Part shown: positions 8,545-18,613 of the stretch, piece after piece
How positions within the stretch are numbered: position 1 is the first letter of the stretch
How the letters are laid out: every line of letters begins with the position of its first letter
NCBI GenBank assembly: GCA_035284745.1
Contig: JAYKIL010000031.1
Location: 1-64,000, forward strand
Length of the DNA stretch: 64,000 nt
DNA from: JAYKJB01 sp035284745 [NCBI: Candidatus Sericytochromatia bacterium]
Lineage (GTDB): Bacteria > Cyanobacteriota > Sericytochromatia > S15B-MN24
Reading direction: 5' to 3'
Translations under genes and position numbers: made by a program
The notes under the pieces: model-generated
What the model saw: the letters and a program-made list of their open reading frames with translations, nothing else
The model's database searches: none
Told to the model about the DNA's origin: nothing

Positions 8545-9723
8545 TCAAAGGGGTGGCTGCTTGCCTTCCCCTTTTTTTTGTGGGTATTCTCGCTCGAATG
8601 CTGCGGCCGAGACGCTGGTTTTTTCTTGTCGAGCACTTTTGAGCCCTTGAACCCCTCCGGACCCGGGCCGAAGGTCGGAAGGTCCTTCTCGCAACCCCGG
8701 CACGACGAGGCCGGGAGGGGCGTATCGTCCCATGTCGCCATCGTAGTTAAGCACATCTGGGACAAATGCGATCAGATGGCCGGAGCGCGTCGGTGTCACG
8801 ATGCCGGCTTCGAGTTGCTCGCGATAGCGTTCGAGGGCGAACACCATGGGGGTCTGAGGAGAACCATCCAATACTTGCATCTTGGCGTTGATGTTGAGAA
8901 CGGAGTTGATTAATACATCTCCCCCCCACATTAGAAGGGTGGAGCGGGCTTGTGGGAATGGCAAGTCTTCAGGCCACGGCCGAGCCTTTCCGTCGTCCAT
9001 CTCGATTCGCATCGCGTTGTTTTGGATGCTAACTCCCACCACGCGGCCCATCAGTTGCGGCGGCGGCAAGAGTTTGCTCATATCCATGACCAACTCATTC
9101 CCGTTGAGAACCAGCCCTTTTTCTTCCCGCATTTTCAAAAGTTTGGCCATCTCCAGTCCGATCAAATTCAACAGGCCATCCACACGCAGACCGAGCGATT
9201 TAATGACGCGGGGGATGAGGCGAATTTTCCCATCCGTGGTGGGTTCAAGGTCCCCCTCCATTTCGAAGCCAACCCAAATTCCTTTTTTCATTTTGCCACC
9301 CATCACCAGGCGCCCATTTTTAAAGGCGATTCTCAGGTCTCGGATGGGCGATTCAGCATCGTTGAATACGTACGTGTTCATCAACGATTCAAGGTCCGCG
9401 GCTCCTTTCGAAACGACCGCGCGGTGGATAACGATACGAAAGTCAGACTTGTTGGCCGGTATGAATGGCGCATTGGGGTCTTTGTTCAGAATGTCTGCGT
9501 TCATTTCACTCAGGAACATTGAAACATTGCGATCAAGCCGATAAAGAAGATTGCGTGCCATAAACCGCGTGACGCCTCCTGGCCCGCGACGCACCACATC
9601 CACACCGCCTGTGCCCGGCACGGGCGCGATATTCGACATTTCTCGTCCGCAGCCTGACGCGGCTGCGCTCAGTAACACCGCAAGCAAGCTAAACGCTAAT
9701 TTTTGGGACGCATTCGAGGGCAT
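8545..9723 (-). CDS. DUF2993 (LmeA-like) lipoprotein
   Basis: A DUF2993-type protein; this family is frequent in cyanobacteria and actinobacteria, where LmeA is a periplasmic phospholipid-binding protein. The N-terminus is a lipoprotein signal, with Cys25 following AASG. The core (residues 50-290) has the long beta-strand repeats with LRIAFKNGRLVM and IRLIPRVIKSLGL. The C-terminal 60 residues are Gly/Pro/Lys rich and probably disordered. The ATG at 9723 has AGAGG upstream. Role in envelope lipid handling is inferred from family. It lies downstream of citrate synthase but is separated from it by a terminator. Confidence 0.75.
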   Translation of the reverse strand: MPSNASQKLAFSLLAVLLSAAASGCGREMSNIAPVPGTGGVDVVRRGPGGVTRFMARNLLYRLDRNVSMFLSEMNADILNKDPNAPFIPANKSDFRIVIHRAVVSKGAADLESLMNTYVFNDAESPIRDLRIAFKNGRLVMGGKMKKGIWVGFEMEGDLEPTTDGKIRLIPRVIKSLGLRVDGLLNLIGLEMAKLLKMREEKGLVLNGNELVMDMSKLLPPPQLMGRVVGVSIQNNAMRIEMDDGKARPWPEDLPFPQARSTLLMWGGDVLINSVLNINAKMQVLDGSPQTPMVFALERYREQLEAGIVTPTRSGHLIAFVPDVLNYDGDMGRYAPPGLVVPGLREGPSDLRPGSGGVQGLKSARQEKTSVSAAAFEREYPQKKGEGKQPPL

Positions 9724-9875
9724 AGAACCTCTGGGTGTCGTGCCACGACTCTGTTGTTATCGGCGCGAGGGACGTGAATTCGTTAAAGAGTAGATTAAGG
9801 TTTTATAAAAAAGCCGAAGTGAAAAACCCATCGGCGCTTGAAGGGGGCCCCAGAGGGGATGGATATGGGGCTTGA

Positions 9876-9916
9876 AAAGAAAAAGTCCCGGTCTGGATTA
9901 ATCTCAGACCGGGACT
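9876..9916 (-). terminator. Intrinsic terminator of citrate synthase gene
   Basis: A perfect 12-bp stem (AGTCCCGGTCTG at 9884-9895 with its complement at 9905-9916) and a 9-base loop. On the minus strand it is followed by a T-rich tract. It sits 20 bp after the citrate synthase stop. Confidence 0.93.
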
Positions 9917-9935
9917 TGACGAAGATGAGTGCAGT

Positions 9936-11063
9936 CTAACGGGCGTTCATAGGAACGTACGCGCGAGCCCCTGGTCCGATGTACTCGGCCCGCGGGCGTA
10001 TCAGGCGGTTGTTGGCCAGTTGTTCCATCACGTGCGCGGCCCAGCCCGAAAGGCGGCTGATGGCGAAGATGGGAGTGAATTGATCGCCAGGTATTCCCAT
10101 ATAGTGATACGTTGAGGCCGAGTAGAAGTCCACGTTGGTAAGGAGTCCCTTTTCGCGCTTGACCACTTCATCAACCTTGATCGACATTTGATACCAGGAC
10201 ATATCCCCCTTGATGCGGCCCAGTTCTTCGGACATCTGCCTCAGATGCTTGGCTCTCGGGTCCCCGTTTTCGTACACACGGTGCCCGAAGCCCATCACCT
10301 TCTTTTTCTTATCGAGGGCATCCAAAATCCAGGGCTCGGCGTTCTCCACTGAACCAATTTCGCCCAGCATTTTCATCACGGCGGTGTTTGCTCCACCGTG
10401 AAGCGGCCCTTTCAGGGTTCCGATGGCGGAGGTGATGCAAGAGTGCATGTCAGAAAGCGTGGACGCTGTCTGCCGGGCACAGAACGTCGAAGCATTAAAT
10501 TCGTGATCCGCATGCAGAATGAGCGCTTTTTCCATCGCTTTGACTGAGACGGCATCCGGCTCTTCGCCAAACATCATATACAGGAAGTTGTAGGCCAAGG
10601 TGACCCCCGCTTTGGGAGCTACCGGCTCTTTGCCCTGACGAAGACGCTCAAAGGCGGCAACAATCGTTGGGAGTTGTCCCTGCAGGCGAAGTGCTTTCGC
10701 CAGGTTTGACTCTGCATCATTGTTTTCGGCTTGGGGATCGTAAAGACCCAGGGCTGACACAGCGGTCCGCAGAACATCCATTGGGTTAGCGTCTTTGGGA
10801 AAGCCGCGCAGGAGGGTCAGTACTTCCGTGGGGAGGGTCGCCCCCGCTGCGATGGTATTCTTAATATCTGCCAGCTGCGCCTGGGACGGCAATTCTCCGT
10901 GCCAAAGGAGCCATACAACCTCTTCGAAACATGTCGCCTTTTCGGTCAGTTCATCGATGCTGTAGCCCCGATAGGTCAGCATATCATCAATGATCGAACA
11001 GATTGATGAGGTGCTGACGACGACGTCCTCGAGGCCTTTATTGACCGCTACGTTCGCACTCAT
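9936..11063 (-). CDS. gltA: Citrate synthase
   Basis: Condenses acetyl-CoA and oxaloacetate to citrate in the TCA cycle. About 375 residues, the short class that also includes 2-methylcitrate synthases. The two active-site His segments are visible as HADHEFNAS and GFGHRVY, and the catalytic Asp sits in NVDFYS. The basic motif DPRAKHL is present. I prefer the ATG at 11063; a TTG lies 12 bp upstream, right after the GAGAGG motif. A consensus TTGACA box lies upstream on the minus strand at 11235-11230. It stands alone, with its own terminator. Methylcitrate activity cannot be excluded, but no prp genes are nearby. Confidence 0.95.
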   Translation of the reverse strand: MSANVAVNKGLEDVVVSTSSICSIIDDMLTYRGYSIDELTEKATCFEEVVWLLWHGELPSQAQLADIKNTIAAGATLPTEVLTLLRGFPKDANPMDVLRTAVSALGLYDPQAENNDAESNLAKALRLQGQLPTIVAAFERLRQGKEPVAPKAGVTLAYNFLYMMFGEEPDAVSVKAMEKALILHADHEFNASTFCARQTASTLSDMHSCITSAIGTLKGPLHGGANTAVMKMLGEIGSVENAEPWILDALDKKKKVMGFGHRVYENGDPRAKHLRQMSEELGRIKGDMSWYQMSIKVDEVVKREKGLLTNVDFYSASTYHYMGIPGDQFTPIFAISRLSGWAAHVMEQLANNRLIRPRAEYIGPGARAYVPMNAR

Positions 11064-11354
11064 AAGATTTACCAACCTCTCTTGAACAGAAAATTTCGCT
11101 GCGAGCTGGCTCGAACGACCGATCCTAGCACGCTTGTAAACTTGCCGCCAGTCGAGATGGGATGCTGGCTTGGCATTGATGAATCAGTGTTCTCGCGTCG
11201 CTCCGGTAGAATTTAGCTGATTCCGGTTGTGTCAAGTCGGTTAACAAGGTAAGGTGTACCTAAGCGAATCGTGATTGCTATTCCAAGCCGTTTCGTCAAC
11301 GGCGGGAATGTCCCTTGGTGTTTTGGCAAGGGGATGGAGAGGACAGTGCAACGC

Positions 11355-11744
11355 ATGTCTGAAGTGAACCCCAATGACCGGCCGCTCTACATCATCAGTG
11401 TCGCGGCCGATCTCGTGAATATGCACCCACAGACCCTCCGTCTGTATGAAAGACGGGGCCTGGTGGCGCCGAAGCGTCAAGGAAAGAACCGACTTTACTC
11501 GCAGAGTGACATCGAACGCCTGCAGTACATCCAACAACTGACGCAGGAATTAGGCATTAATTTGGCGGGCGTGGAAAAGATTATTCGCCTGCAAAACGAG
11601 CTTGAAGGTTTGAAGCGTTTCAAAGAGAGGGAGCTAGCGCTCATTGAAGCCCGTTTAAACGAATTGGACGAGATAAAGTTGGCCCGAGAAAAAGATATCC
11701 GCGCCATCAAGCAAAAAATACAGGAATCTGCTGAAGAAGAATGA
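11355..11744 (+). CDS. hspR: MerR-family regulator, HspR-like
   Basis: The N-terminal winged helix matches HspR, the MerR-type heat-shock repressor: YIISVAADL, then MHPQTLRLYERRGL. The C-terminal half is a long charged coiled coil for dimerisation. It stands directly upstream of clpC on the same strand; HspR represses dnaK or clp genes in several phyla, so clpC is the obvious candidate target. I chose the ATG at 11355 because homologues start about ten residues before the DNA-binding domain and GGAGAGG lies upstream. GTG 11271 and ATG 11334 are alternatives. I do not see a clean HAIR operator (CTTGAGT-N7-ACTCAAG) before clpC. Confidence 0.82.
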   Translation: MSEVNPNDRPLYIISVAADLVNMHPQTLRLYERRGLVAPKRQGKNRLYSQSDIERLQYIQQLTQELGINLAGVEKIIRLQNELEGLKRFKERELALIEARLNELDEIKLAREKDIRAIKQKIQESAEEE

Positions 11745-12010
11745 GCGTTTTCGCGCTGAAATGTCTTGTGGGCGGGTAAATGCCATGGTAGTTTAGGCCG
11801 TCGCGGCAACCTGTTACATCTCGCCAGGGGCACTTGTGACCGGTGACCGCAATTCAGGTGAATTCGCGTGATAGTATTGGGGCGCGCGGGCGTCACCCGG
11901 TTAGAAACCGGTTACACACCTTGCAGATGGGTTTTATCACCGCGGTTTTTGGGTGAATAAAAAACACGTCTGACAGTTCACGGGTCTGACCCTGGGAAAA
12001 GGGGGGCAAT
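11745..12010 (+). promoter_or_regulatory. clpC leader/promoter region
   Basis: 266 bp with no gene. It contains a weak promoter candidate (TTGTGG 11766-11771, 17-bp spacer, TAGTTT) and a CCGGTT-AGA-AACCGG inverted repeat near 11900. A TCACC...GGTGA repeat follows near 11936-11955. These are candidates for operator or leader structures; none matches a motif I can name. Confidence 0.4.
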
Positions 12011-14470
12011 ATGTTCGAGCGTTTTACAGAGAAGGCCATCAAGGTCATCATGCTGGCGCAAGAAGAAGCGCGGCGCCTGGGGCACAACTTTGTGGGCACC
12101 GAGCAGATTCTGCTGGGCCTCATTGGTGAAGGAACCGGGGTGGCCGCCAAAACCCTGAAGAGCCTTGGGGTCAGCCTCAAAGATGCGCGGATTGAAGTTG
12201 AAAAAATCATCGGTCGCGGCTCGGGGTTTGTGGCAGTCGAGATTCCCTTTACGCCCCGGGCGAAACGGGTTCTCGAACTGGCTTGGGATGAGGCGCGTCA
12301 GCTTGGACACAACTACATCGGAACCGAACATTTGCTTTTGGGGCTGATACGCGAAGGCGAAGGCGTTGCCGTCCGTGTTCTAGAAAACCTGGGAGTGGAT
12401 CTGTCGAGGGTGCGTTCGAACGTTATCCGTATGCTGGGAGAAAGTGCGACCACGACGACCAGCGGCCAGCATCGCAGCAAGACGCCGACGCTGGACGAGT
12501 TCGGCTCGAACCTGACCCAGATGTCGGAAGAACACCGCTTGGACCCCGTTGTGGGACGTGAGAAAGAGATCGAGCGAGTCATTCAAATATTGGGGCGTCG
12601 CACCAAGAACAATCCGGTGCTGATTGGAGAACCCGGGGTCGGAAAAACTGCGATCGCGGAGGGCTTGGCGCTCAAAATTACGGCGGGCGAGGTGCCGGAC
12701 ATTTTGTCGGAAAAGCGCGTCGTCACCCTCGACATTGGTTCCTTGGTCGCGGGAACCAAATACCGCGGAGAGTTCGAAGAACGTCTCAAGAAAATTATGG
12801 AAGAAATCCGGGGTGCTGGAAACATTATTCTTGTGATTGATGAATTGCACACTCTGATTGGAGCAGGGGCCGCAGAAGGCGCAGTGGATGCTGCAAACAT
12901 TCTGAAACCAGCGTTGGCACGGGGAGAACTGCAATGTATTGGCGCGACGACCCTTGATGAGTATCGCAAGCACATTGAGCGGGACGCGGCGTTGGAACGT
13001 CGCTTTCAACCGGTCAATGTCAATGAACCTTCGGTGGACGAAACCATCGAAATTCTGAAAGGCTTGCGGGAGCGGTATGAAACCCACCACCGCCTGCAAA
13101 TCACGGATGAGGCCTTAGTGGCCGCCGCTAAACTCGGGGACCGGTATATCTCGGACCGTTTTCTGCCGGATAAGGCCATCGACCTGATGGATGAAGCCTC
13201 AAGCCGGGTGCGTTTGCGTTCCAGTTCGTTGCCACCAGCCGCCAAAGAGTTGGAAAAAGAGTTGCGGCAATTTACCAAGGAAAAAGAGGCGGCCATTCGC
13301 GCCCAAGACTTTGAGAAGGCCTCACAACTGCGAGACCAAGAACAAGGTGTTCGCGATCGTATTCGGGAGATTGCCGCGGAATGGCGCTCTGAAAGAGGCC
13401 AAACAGCAACGCCCATCGTTGACGAGGAAGAGATCGCGCACATTGTCGCTGCTTGGACAGGCATCCCGGTGAAGAAAATGACCGAGGGTGAGACGGCGTC
13501 TTTGGTTCATTTGGAAGACGACCTGCACACGCGGGTGATAGGACAGCACGATGCCATTCACTCTATTTCGCGGGCTATTCGTCGTGCGAGGGTGGGGCTG
13601 AAGAATCCGAAGCGCCCCATTGGTTCGTTTATCTTTTCCGGGCCCACGGGCGTCGGCAAAACAGAATTGGCAAAAGCTTTGGCCGGTCTGTTCTTTGGCT
13701 CGGAGGATTCCATGATTCGGATCGATATGTCCGAGTATATGGAAAAGCACGCTGTATCGAAAATGATTGGCTCGCCCCCGGGCTACGTGGGATTCAATGA
13801 AGGGGGGCAGTTGACGGAGGCGGTCCGCCGCAAGCCTTACAGTGTTGTCCTGTTTGATGAAATTGAAAAGGCGCACCCAGATGCCTTCAATATCATGCTT
13901 CAAATTTTAGAGGATGGTCGCCTGACTGATTCCAAAGGCAGGGTGGTTGATTTCAAGAACACGATTGTTATTCTCACTTCGAATATCGGGGCACGTGCTA
14001 TCGAAAAAGGACAGAGCCTTGGTTTCCAGACGGGGGGGGAAGACAACAAGTATCGCAAGATGAAGGACGTGGTCATGGATGAGTTGAAGAACAACTTCCG
14101 CCCGGAATTCATCAACCGTATCGATGAGATCATCGTTTTCCATCCTCTCACCAAGGAGGAGATTACTCAGATTGTCGACGTGATGCTGTCTGAAGTTCGC
14201 AACCGACTGAAAGAACAAGAGTACGATCTGGAGTTGATGCCTGAGGCTCACGAGTTGCTTGCGACCGAAGGCTACAATCCGTCGTATGGTGCGCGTCCGT
14301 TGCGCCGAGCCATTCAACGCCTGATCGAGGATCCACTGGCTGAAGAAATTCTTGCCGGAACCTTGAGGAAAGGGGTCATTGTGGCCCGGAGAGACGGGGA
14401 TAAGATTGTCTTCGGTCAGAAAGAGGAGCCGGAGACGGGGTCTAAGGAAGAAGCCAAAGCCGGCGTTTAA
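12011..14470 (+). CDS. clpC: ATP-dependent Clp protease ATP-binding subunit ClpC
   Basis: A Hsp100 unfoldase that feeds substrates to ClpP. Two N-terminal Clp-N repeats (residues 5-140) include the cyanobacterial-style stretch [15 protein letters not shown]. The first AAA module has Walker A GEPGVGKT near 213. A UVR-type M domain lies at about 415-450 ([17 protein letters not shown]). The second AAA module has GPTGVGKTE near 545 and the ClpP-contact region after it. The length of 819 is typical for ClpC and shorter than ClpB (M domain about 35 rather than 120 residues). Upstream lies an HspR-like repressor. No clpP is in the window. Confidence 0.97.
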   Translation: MFERFTEKAIKVIMLAQEEARRLGHNFVGTEQILLGLIGEGTGVAAKTLKSLGVSLKDARIEVEKIIGRGSGFVAVEIPFTPRAKRVLELAWDEARQLGHNYIGTEHLLLGLIREGEGVAVRVLENLGVDLSRVRSNVIRMLGESATTTTSGQHRSKTPTLDEFGSNLTQMSEEHRLDPVVGREKEIERVIQILGRRTKNNPVLIGEPGVGKTAIAEGLALKITAGEVPDILSEKRVVTLDIGSLVAGTKYRGEFEERLKKIMEEIRGAGNIILVIDELHTLIGAGAAEGAVDAANILKPALARGELQCIGATTLDEYRKHIERDAALERRFQPVNVNEPSVDETIEILKGLRERYETHHRLQITDEALVAAAKLGDRYISDRFLPDKAIDLMDEASSRVRLRSSSLPPAAKELEKELRQFTKEKEAAIRAQDFEKASQLRDQEQGVRDRIREIAAEWRSERGQTATPIVDEEEIAHIVAAWTGIPVKKMTEGETASLVHLEDDLHTRVIGQHDAIHSISRAIRRARVGLKNPKRPIGSFIFSGPTGVGKTELAKALAGLFFGSEDSMIRIDMSEYMEKHAVSKMIGSPPGYVGFNEGGQLTEAVRRKPYSVVLFDEIEKAHPDAFNIMLQILEDGRLTDSKGRVVDFKNTIVILTSNIGARAIEKGQSLGFQTGGEDNKYRKMKDVVMDELKNNFRPEFINRIDEIIVFHPLTKEEITQIVDVMLSEVRNRLKEQEYDLELMPEAHELLATEGYNPSYGARPLRRAIQRLIEDPLAEEILAGTLRKGVIVARRDGDKIVFGQKEEPETGSKEEAKAGV

Positions 14471-14491
14471 TTTCACGTCTCATAAAAATAT

Positions 14492-14522
14492 AAAGCCTCC
14501 TCGATCAGGGGAGGCTTTTTTG
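14492..14522 (+). terminator. Intrinsic terminator of clpC
   Basis: AAAGCCTCC (14492-14500) pairs with GGAGGCTTT (14510-14518) across a 9-base loop and is followed by a T run. It is 22 bp after the clpC stop. Confidence 0.92.
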
Positions 14523-14584
14523 CGGCGCCCGAATGGTTGGCAAGGGGCTTCGAACCCAGTTGTCGGAATCCTTCAATCGATTCT

Positions 14585-16057
14585 CTACTGGACGAAATTC
14601 TTCTCAAGCCATTCTGTCAAAAGCCGAATACCCACCCCTGTTGACCCTTTGGTGCGGTAGTCTTTGCCTTCGGAAAGATAGGAAGGGCCTGCGATATCCA
14701 AATGCGCCCACGGGGAAGACCCTGCGAAACGCTTCAGAAAAATGGCCCCGGCGATGGCGTCTCCCTTGCCGGGATGAGAGTTCGCCAAGTCAGCGATGTC
14801 GCTATGAACCATTGATTCATAGGCCTCCCACAGTGGGAAGCGCCATAGTCGTTCACCGGTCGTTTCGCCTGCTTGGCGTAATTGCTCCGCGAGTGCGTTG
14901 TCCGTTGCAAACAAGCCAGATGCCTCGTAGCCCAATGCCATAATGATGGATCCGGTCAAGGTCGCAATGTCGATGGTGATCTGGGCCTCGTAGTGCTTGG
15001 CGCCGTACGCCAAGGCGTCGGCGAGGATGAGGCGCCCCTCGGCGTCGGTATCAATCACTTCTACGACGAGGCCATTATATGCGGTCAGCAAATCCCCTGG
15101 CTTTAATGCATTTCCATTGGGCATATTCTCAGCCATGGGGAGCAAGCCCACAAGGTTTACGGGAAGTTTCCTTGATGCGGCAACGTCCAAAACACCCAAA
15201 ACAGTCGCCACCCCGTGCATGTCTGTTTTCATCTCTTCCATCCCTGCACGAGGTTTGATGCAGATTCCCCCGGTGTCATAGGTGATTCCCTTGCCAACGA
15301 GTACAATGGGGGGGGCGGATGCCTGGGGTGCGCCTTTGTACTCAAGAACCACAAAGCACGGCCGGTGGGTGCTTCCCTGCCCCACCCCAAGCAAACATCC
15401 GAACCCGCCGCGTTCGAGGTCGGAGCATTCAAAAACCTTGTGTTCAAGGTTGGCTCTTTTGGCAACGGCCAGTGCCTCATCCCGCAGATCAGCCACGTTC
15501 AGTTTATTGCCGGGCATATTTGACAGGGTGCGAGCACGATTAACCACCCGTGCTAATTCCAAACCGCGTTGGGCTGCTGGCTCCTCTAGGGCGGTGTTTG
15601 TGCCCTTCAGGATGATGGTCGAAAGGGTTTTTGGGTCCTTTTCTTGCTTGGTCTGATACAAGCGGGGGTCATAGGAGGCAAGCGCGAGGGCCTCAGTGGC
15701 CGCCTCAGCCGCAACATCTGGAGCCCAGTCTCGGGGCAACGCGACCGCGATGCTGGTTACCTTGCCCGCCACCGCTTGGTATCCACGTGCCAGCGCGCGC
15801 CGCCAACTCTCTACCGTCACGGGGAGAGGCCCCAGGCCAATCAGAACCACCCTTTTCGCTCCTGCGCCATCGATGGGAAAGAGCACTTCACAGTCCTCAT
15901 CATCCCCTTGGAAAAGACCGTCCTCCCAAGCGGCCCGGAGCACCCCGCGGAGCGCCTCAGGGAGGTCCGTGGGCGGCGTCTCAGCCTTTGGGATTGTGAG
16001 TAGCAGGGCGTCGGCTGTCGGCGTGAGGGCTGAAGAATCAATACAAAGGAGGTCCAT
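14585..16057 (-). CDS. pepA: Leucyl aminopeptidase (M17)
   Basis: A cytosolic M17 aminopeptidase with two metal ions that trims N-terminal residues from peptides. The 490-residue length is typical. The catalytic C-terminal half has GKGITYDTGG, the MKTDMHG segment, and DTDAEGRL (usually NTDAEGR), with metal ligands Lys, Asp and Glu in place. Start ATG 16057 opens the family-typical variable N-domain. It is convergent with clpC and divergent from the Nudix gene. The N-to-D change at the signature's first position is conservative. Some PepA proteins also bind DNA, but nothing here indicates that. Confidence 0.95.
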   Translation of the reverse strand: MDLLCIDSSALTPTADALLLTIPKAETPPTDLPEALRGVLRAAWEDGLFQGDDEDCEVLFPIDGAGAKRVVLIGLGPLPVTVESWRRALARGYQAVAGKVTSIAVALPRDWAPDVAAEAATEALALASYDPRLYQTKQEKDPKTLSTIILKGTNTALEEPAAQRGLELARVVNRARTLSNMPGNKLNVADLRDEALAVAKRANLEHKVFECSDLERGGFGCLLGVGQGSTHRPCFVVLEYKGAPQASAPPIVLVGKGITYDTGGICIKPRAGMEEMKTDMHGVATVLGVLDVAASRKLPVNLVGLLPMAENMPNGNALKPGDLLTAYNGLVVEVIDTDAEGRLILADALAYGAKHYEAQITIDIATLTGSIIMALGYEASGLFATDNALAEQLRQAGETTGERLWRFPLWEAYESMVHSDIADLANSHPGKGDAIAGAIFLKRFAGSSPWAHLDIAGPSYLSEGKDYRTKGSTGVGIRLLTEWLEKNFVQ

Positions 16058-16187
16058 AAATTTGCCTTACGAGGAAAAGTTGGAGGAGGCTGCATTGTAA
16101 CGCAGGCGAGCACAGAAACGCTAGCATTCACAGGGTTTTTGAACAATTCCTGGCTTCCTGGCTTGCACCGTCTGCTATGCTTCTGTT

Positions 16188-16787
16188 GTGCCCAGCCATC
16201 CTTTTTGTCCGCGCTGCGGATGCCCGTGCGAATTGCGACCCATCGAAAGACGAGACCGGGATTTTTGTCCCCGTTGTTCGCTGGTGTGGTACGACAGTGC
16301 GAAGCCCTGTGCGACGGTGATTGTTGAGGACGAAAATCAGCGTGTTCTTCTTGTAAAGAGGGGGATACAGCCGTTTTTGGGTTTGTGGAATTTGCCGGGA
16401 GGATTTCTCGAAGCCGACGAGCATCCGGGAATAGGGGCCGTCCGAGAGGTCTATGAGGAAACGGGATTCGCGGTCGAGTTGATTGAACTGGTGGGAATTT
16501 ATATTGGGCACTGGGATGCTGATGGCGATGTTACGCGGGCTCATAACAGCTTGAATGTGGCATATCGTGCCAAAATTGTGGGGGGTGAATGGCGTTCCAA
16601 TGAGGAGTCTACGGAAATGGCCTTCTTCCACGCGGATGAATTGCCGCCAAGCTCTACCATTGCCTATGCCAATCATCGGAGGACTTTGGACGATTGGTCT
16701 TTTGGGCGTACGGCCGTTCTCCTTCCCGGCTCAGCGGGTCTGGCCATCACTGAGGAGGTTATGGGTGCAAAAAGACGAGGTGATTGA
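16188..16787 (+). CDS. Nudix hydrolase with N-terminal zinc ribbon
   Basis: Cleaves nucleoside diphosphates linked to another group (NDP-X). The Nudix box GX5EX7REVxEExG is complete, starting at GGFLEAD near residue 73. The N-terminus carries a zinc ribbon of two CxxC pairs (CPRC, CPRC), as in NudC-like and related proteins. It starts with GTG at 16188. Its end overlaps the start of the downstream PolX gene by 23 bp, so both are probably made together. Substrate unknown; NADH, ADP-ribose or an oxidised nucleotide are possible. Confidence 0.9.
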   Translation: MPSHPFCPRCGCPCELRPIERRDRDFCPRCSLVWYDSAKPCATVIVEDENQRVLLVKRGIQPFLGLWNLPGGFLEADEHPGIGAVREVYEETGFAVELIELVGIYIGHWDADGDVTRAHNSLNVAYRAKIVGGEWRSNEESTEMAFFHADELPPSSTIAYANHRRTLDDWSFGRTAVLLPGSAGLAITEEVMGAKRRGD

Positions 16788-18450
16788 TAAGCTCGAGCAG
16801 ATGGGGGTTTTACTCGAGTTGGCGGGCGAGAATCCCTTCAAGGTGCGCGCCTTTCAAAATGGAGCCAAAGCGCTGGCTGCCTTGGAGGCCCCGTGGCCTG
16901 ATGTCGTCCTATCAGGGGCGCTGAAGTCTGTAAAGGGGATTGGAACGGGCCTGTTTCACGACATTAGTACATTGGTAACAACGGGCCAATGGCCGGCCTT
17001 CGAGGCATTGGTCGTGGCCACGCCAAACGGCCTATTGGAACTCCTTGAACTGCCAGGTCTTGGGCCGAAGAAGGTCCGCGCGCTTCATGAAGGCTTGGGA
17101 ATTTCAAGCGTGGGGGAGCTTGAGTACGCCATTGCCGAGAACCGACTTCTCGAATTACCAGGTTTTGGCACGAAGACACAGTCAAAGCTGGGAGAGGCCA
17201 TTGCCTTCTGGAAGCGTCATCGTCATCAACGTTTGCTGGTCGATGTCCTGCCGGCAGCGGTTGACTTGGTTTCGCAATTGGAAAGGGTATTGGGTGTCCC
17301 GGTGGGATTAGCAGGCGATCTGCGGCGGCGTTGCGAAGTGCTTGACCGGATTGTTGTGTGGGCCGATGGGATTGACGCGGAGCGCTTTTTGGAGCGCCTC
17401 GTCACGTGCGACGGGGTTGAGAACCACGCGGAGGAACTGTTTTTTTCGGGTTTGCCCCTGGAAGTCATTTTTCTGAACGCGCAGAATTCTGCTTGTGCCC
17501 TCCTCTATGCGACGGGCAATGGCATATTTCTCAATGCCCTGGAGGAGCGGGCACGTGGTCTGGGGCTTCGACTTACCGCAGAGGCATTGTGGAGGGGAGA
17601 CCAGGCTGTCGAGCTTCTGAACGAGGATGACGTGTTTGCCTCGCTTGGCCTTTGGACGATTCCTCCCGAGGCCCGTGAAAGTGACAATTTGGCGTTGTGG
17701 GAGCGCCGTGACCCTGAACCCCGCCTGCTCGTGTTGGACGACATAAAGGGGGCTTTTCACGTTCACAGTACGTACAGTGATGGCTCTGCGTCATTGCGCG
17801 AACTGGTGCGCCGTGCGATCGGATTGGGTTGGCATTACATTGGAATCTCTGACCACAGCGAGAGCGCCGTGTATGCCCGGGGTTTGCGCCTTGAGAAGAT
17901 TGCCGAGCAACGGGCAGAGATCGCAGAGCTTCAAACCGAGTTTTCAGAGATTCGTATCTTTGCAGGCATAGAGGCAGATATCCTCGCCGACGGTCGACTC
18001 GATTATGATGATGAGACGCTCGCGGGTTTTGACTTCGTGATTGGGTCCATTCATTCGCGGCACGGTCACGATGCTGAGACGATGACGCACCGACTGACCC
18101 GAGCGCTTTCAAATCCATATTTGACGATGCTCGGTCACCTGTCGGGGCGTTTGTTGCTGGCTCGGGATGCCTATGCGTTTGATATGGATGCGGTTTTAAA
18201 TACTGCCGCACGGTATCACAAAGCCATCGAACTCAATGCCAACCCCCATCGACTCGACCTGGATTGGCGAATTCTTCCGCAGGCCCGGGCCCTTAACATT
18301 CCGATTATGATTAATCCCGATGCCCATTCCCTTGATGGCCTTGAAGATTTGCGTTGGGGAGTGGCGATGGCTCGTAAAGCCTCGATGAAGCCTGCGGATG
18401 TCTGGAATACGCTCTCGGCGGACAAACTCGCTCAATGGCTCAAAATTTAA
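16765..18450 (+). CDS. polX: PolX-family protein: degenerate polymerase X plus intact PHP nuclease
   Basis: Domains in order: helix-hairpin-helix/8-kDa-like region (about 1-160), a pol-beta-like palm (160-310), and a C-terminal PHP phosphoesterase (from 330). The PHP metal site looks complete: HxH at His332/His334, SDH, GIEAD, SIHSRH, GH and the late DAH. The polymerase motif GSxRR...D-x-D appears instead as GDLRRR with Arg195 and Val197 where the two catalytic Asp should be; the third Asp is probably Glu. So DNA synthesis is doubtful and nuclease activity is likely. I chose GTG 16765 because GAGGAGG lies 6 bp upstream; the longer frame runs back through the Nudix gene. It overlaps the Nudix gene by 23 bp. 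Confidence 0.88.
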   Translation: MQKDEVIDKLEQMGVLLELAGENPFKVRAFQNGAKALAALEAPWPDVVLSGALKSVKGIGTGLFHDISTLVTTGQWPAFEALVVATPNGLLELLELPGLGPKKVRALHEGLGISSVGELEYAIAENRLLELPGFGTKTQSKLGEAIAFWKRHRHQRLLVDVLPAAVDLVSQLERVLGVPVGLAGDLRRRCEVLDRIVVWADGIDAERFLERLVTCDGVENHAEELFFSGLPLEVIFLNAQNSACALLYATGNGIFLNALEERARGLGLRLTAEALWRGDQAVELLNEDDVFASLGLWTIPPEARESDNLALWERRDPEPRLLVLDDIKGAFHVHSTYSDGSASLRELVRRAIGLGWHYIGISDHSESAVYARGLRLEKIAEQRAEIAELQTEFSEIRIFAGIEADILADGRLDYDDETLAGFDFVIGSIHSRHGHDAETMTHRLTRALSNPYLTMLGHLSGRLLLARDAYAFDMDAVLNTAARYHKAIELNANPHRLDLDWRILPQARALNIPIMINPDAHSLDGLEDLRWGVAMARKASMKPADVWNTLSADKLAQWLKI

Positions 18451-18613
18451 AATTTAACTTGAGTTTTCATTAAATAAGTATTATGATGGGCAGGTCGTGC
18501 TTGACCAATGGGGGTTAGGCGCTTTTGCACGGGAGACGCTCGCGAAATCCGCGAGCTGGGTCAGGGGAGTCGCTCGCGACTCTGTCGTACGTATTCTCAA
18601 TGAGGAGGATCCG

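Noticed and set aside
12380-13099. Long minus-strand ORF inside clpC
   Set aside because: It is a shadow frame of a highly conserved gene with no domain of its own.
16555-16764. N-terminal extension of PolX through the Nudix gene
   Set aside because: It is the Nudix gene read in another frame; GTG 16765 has a strong GAGGAGG.
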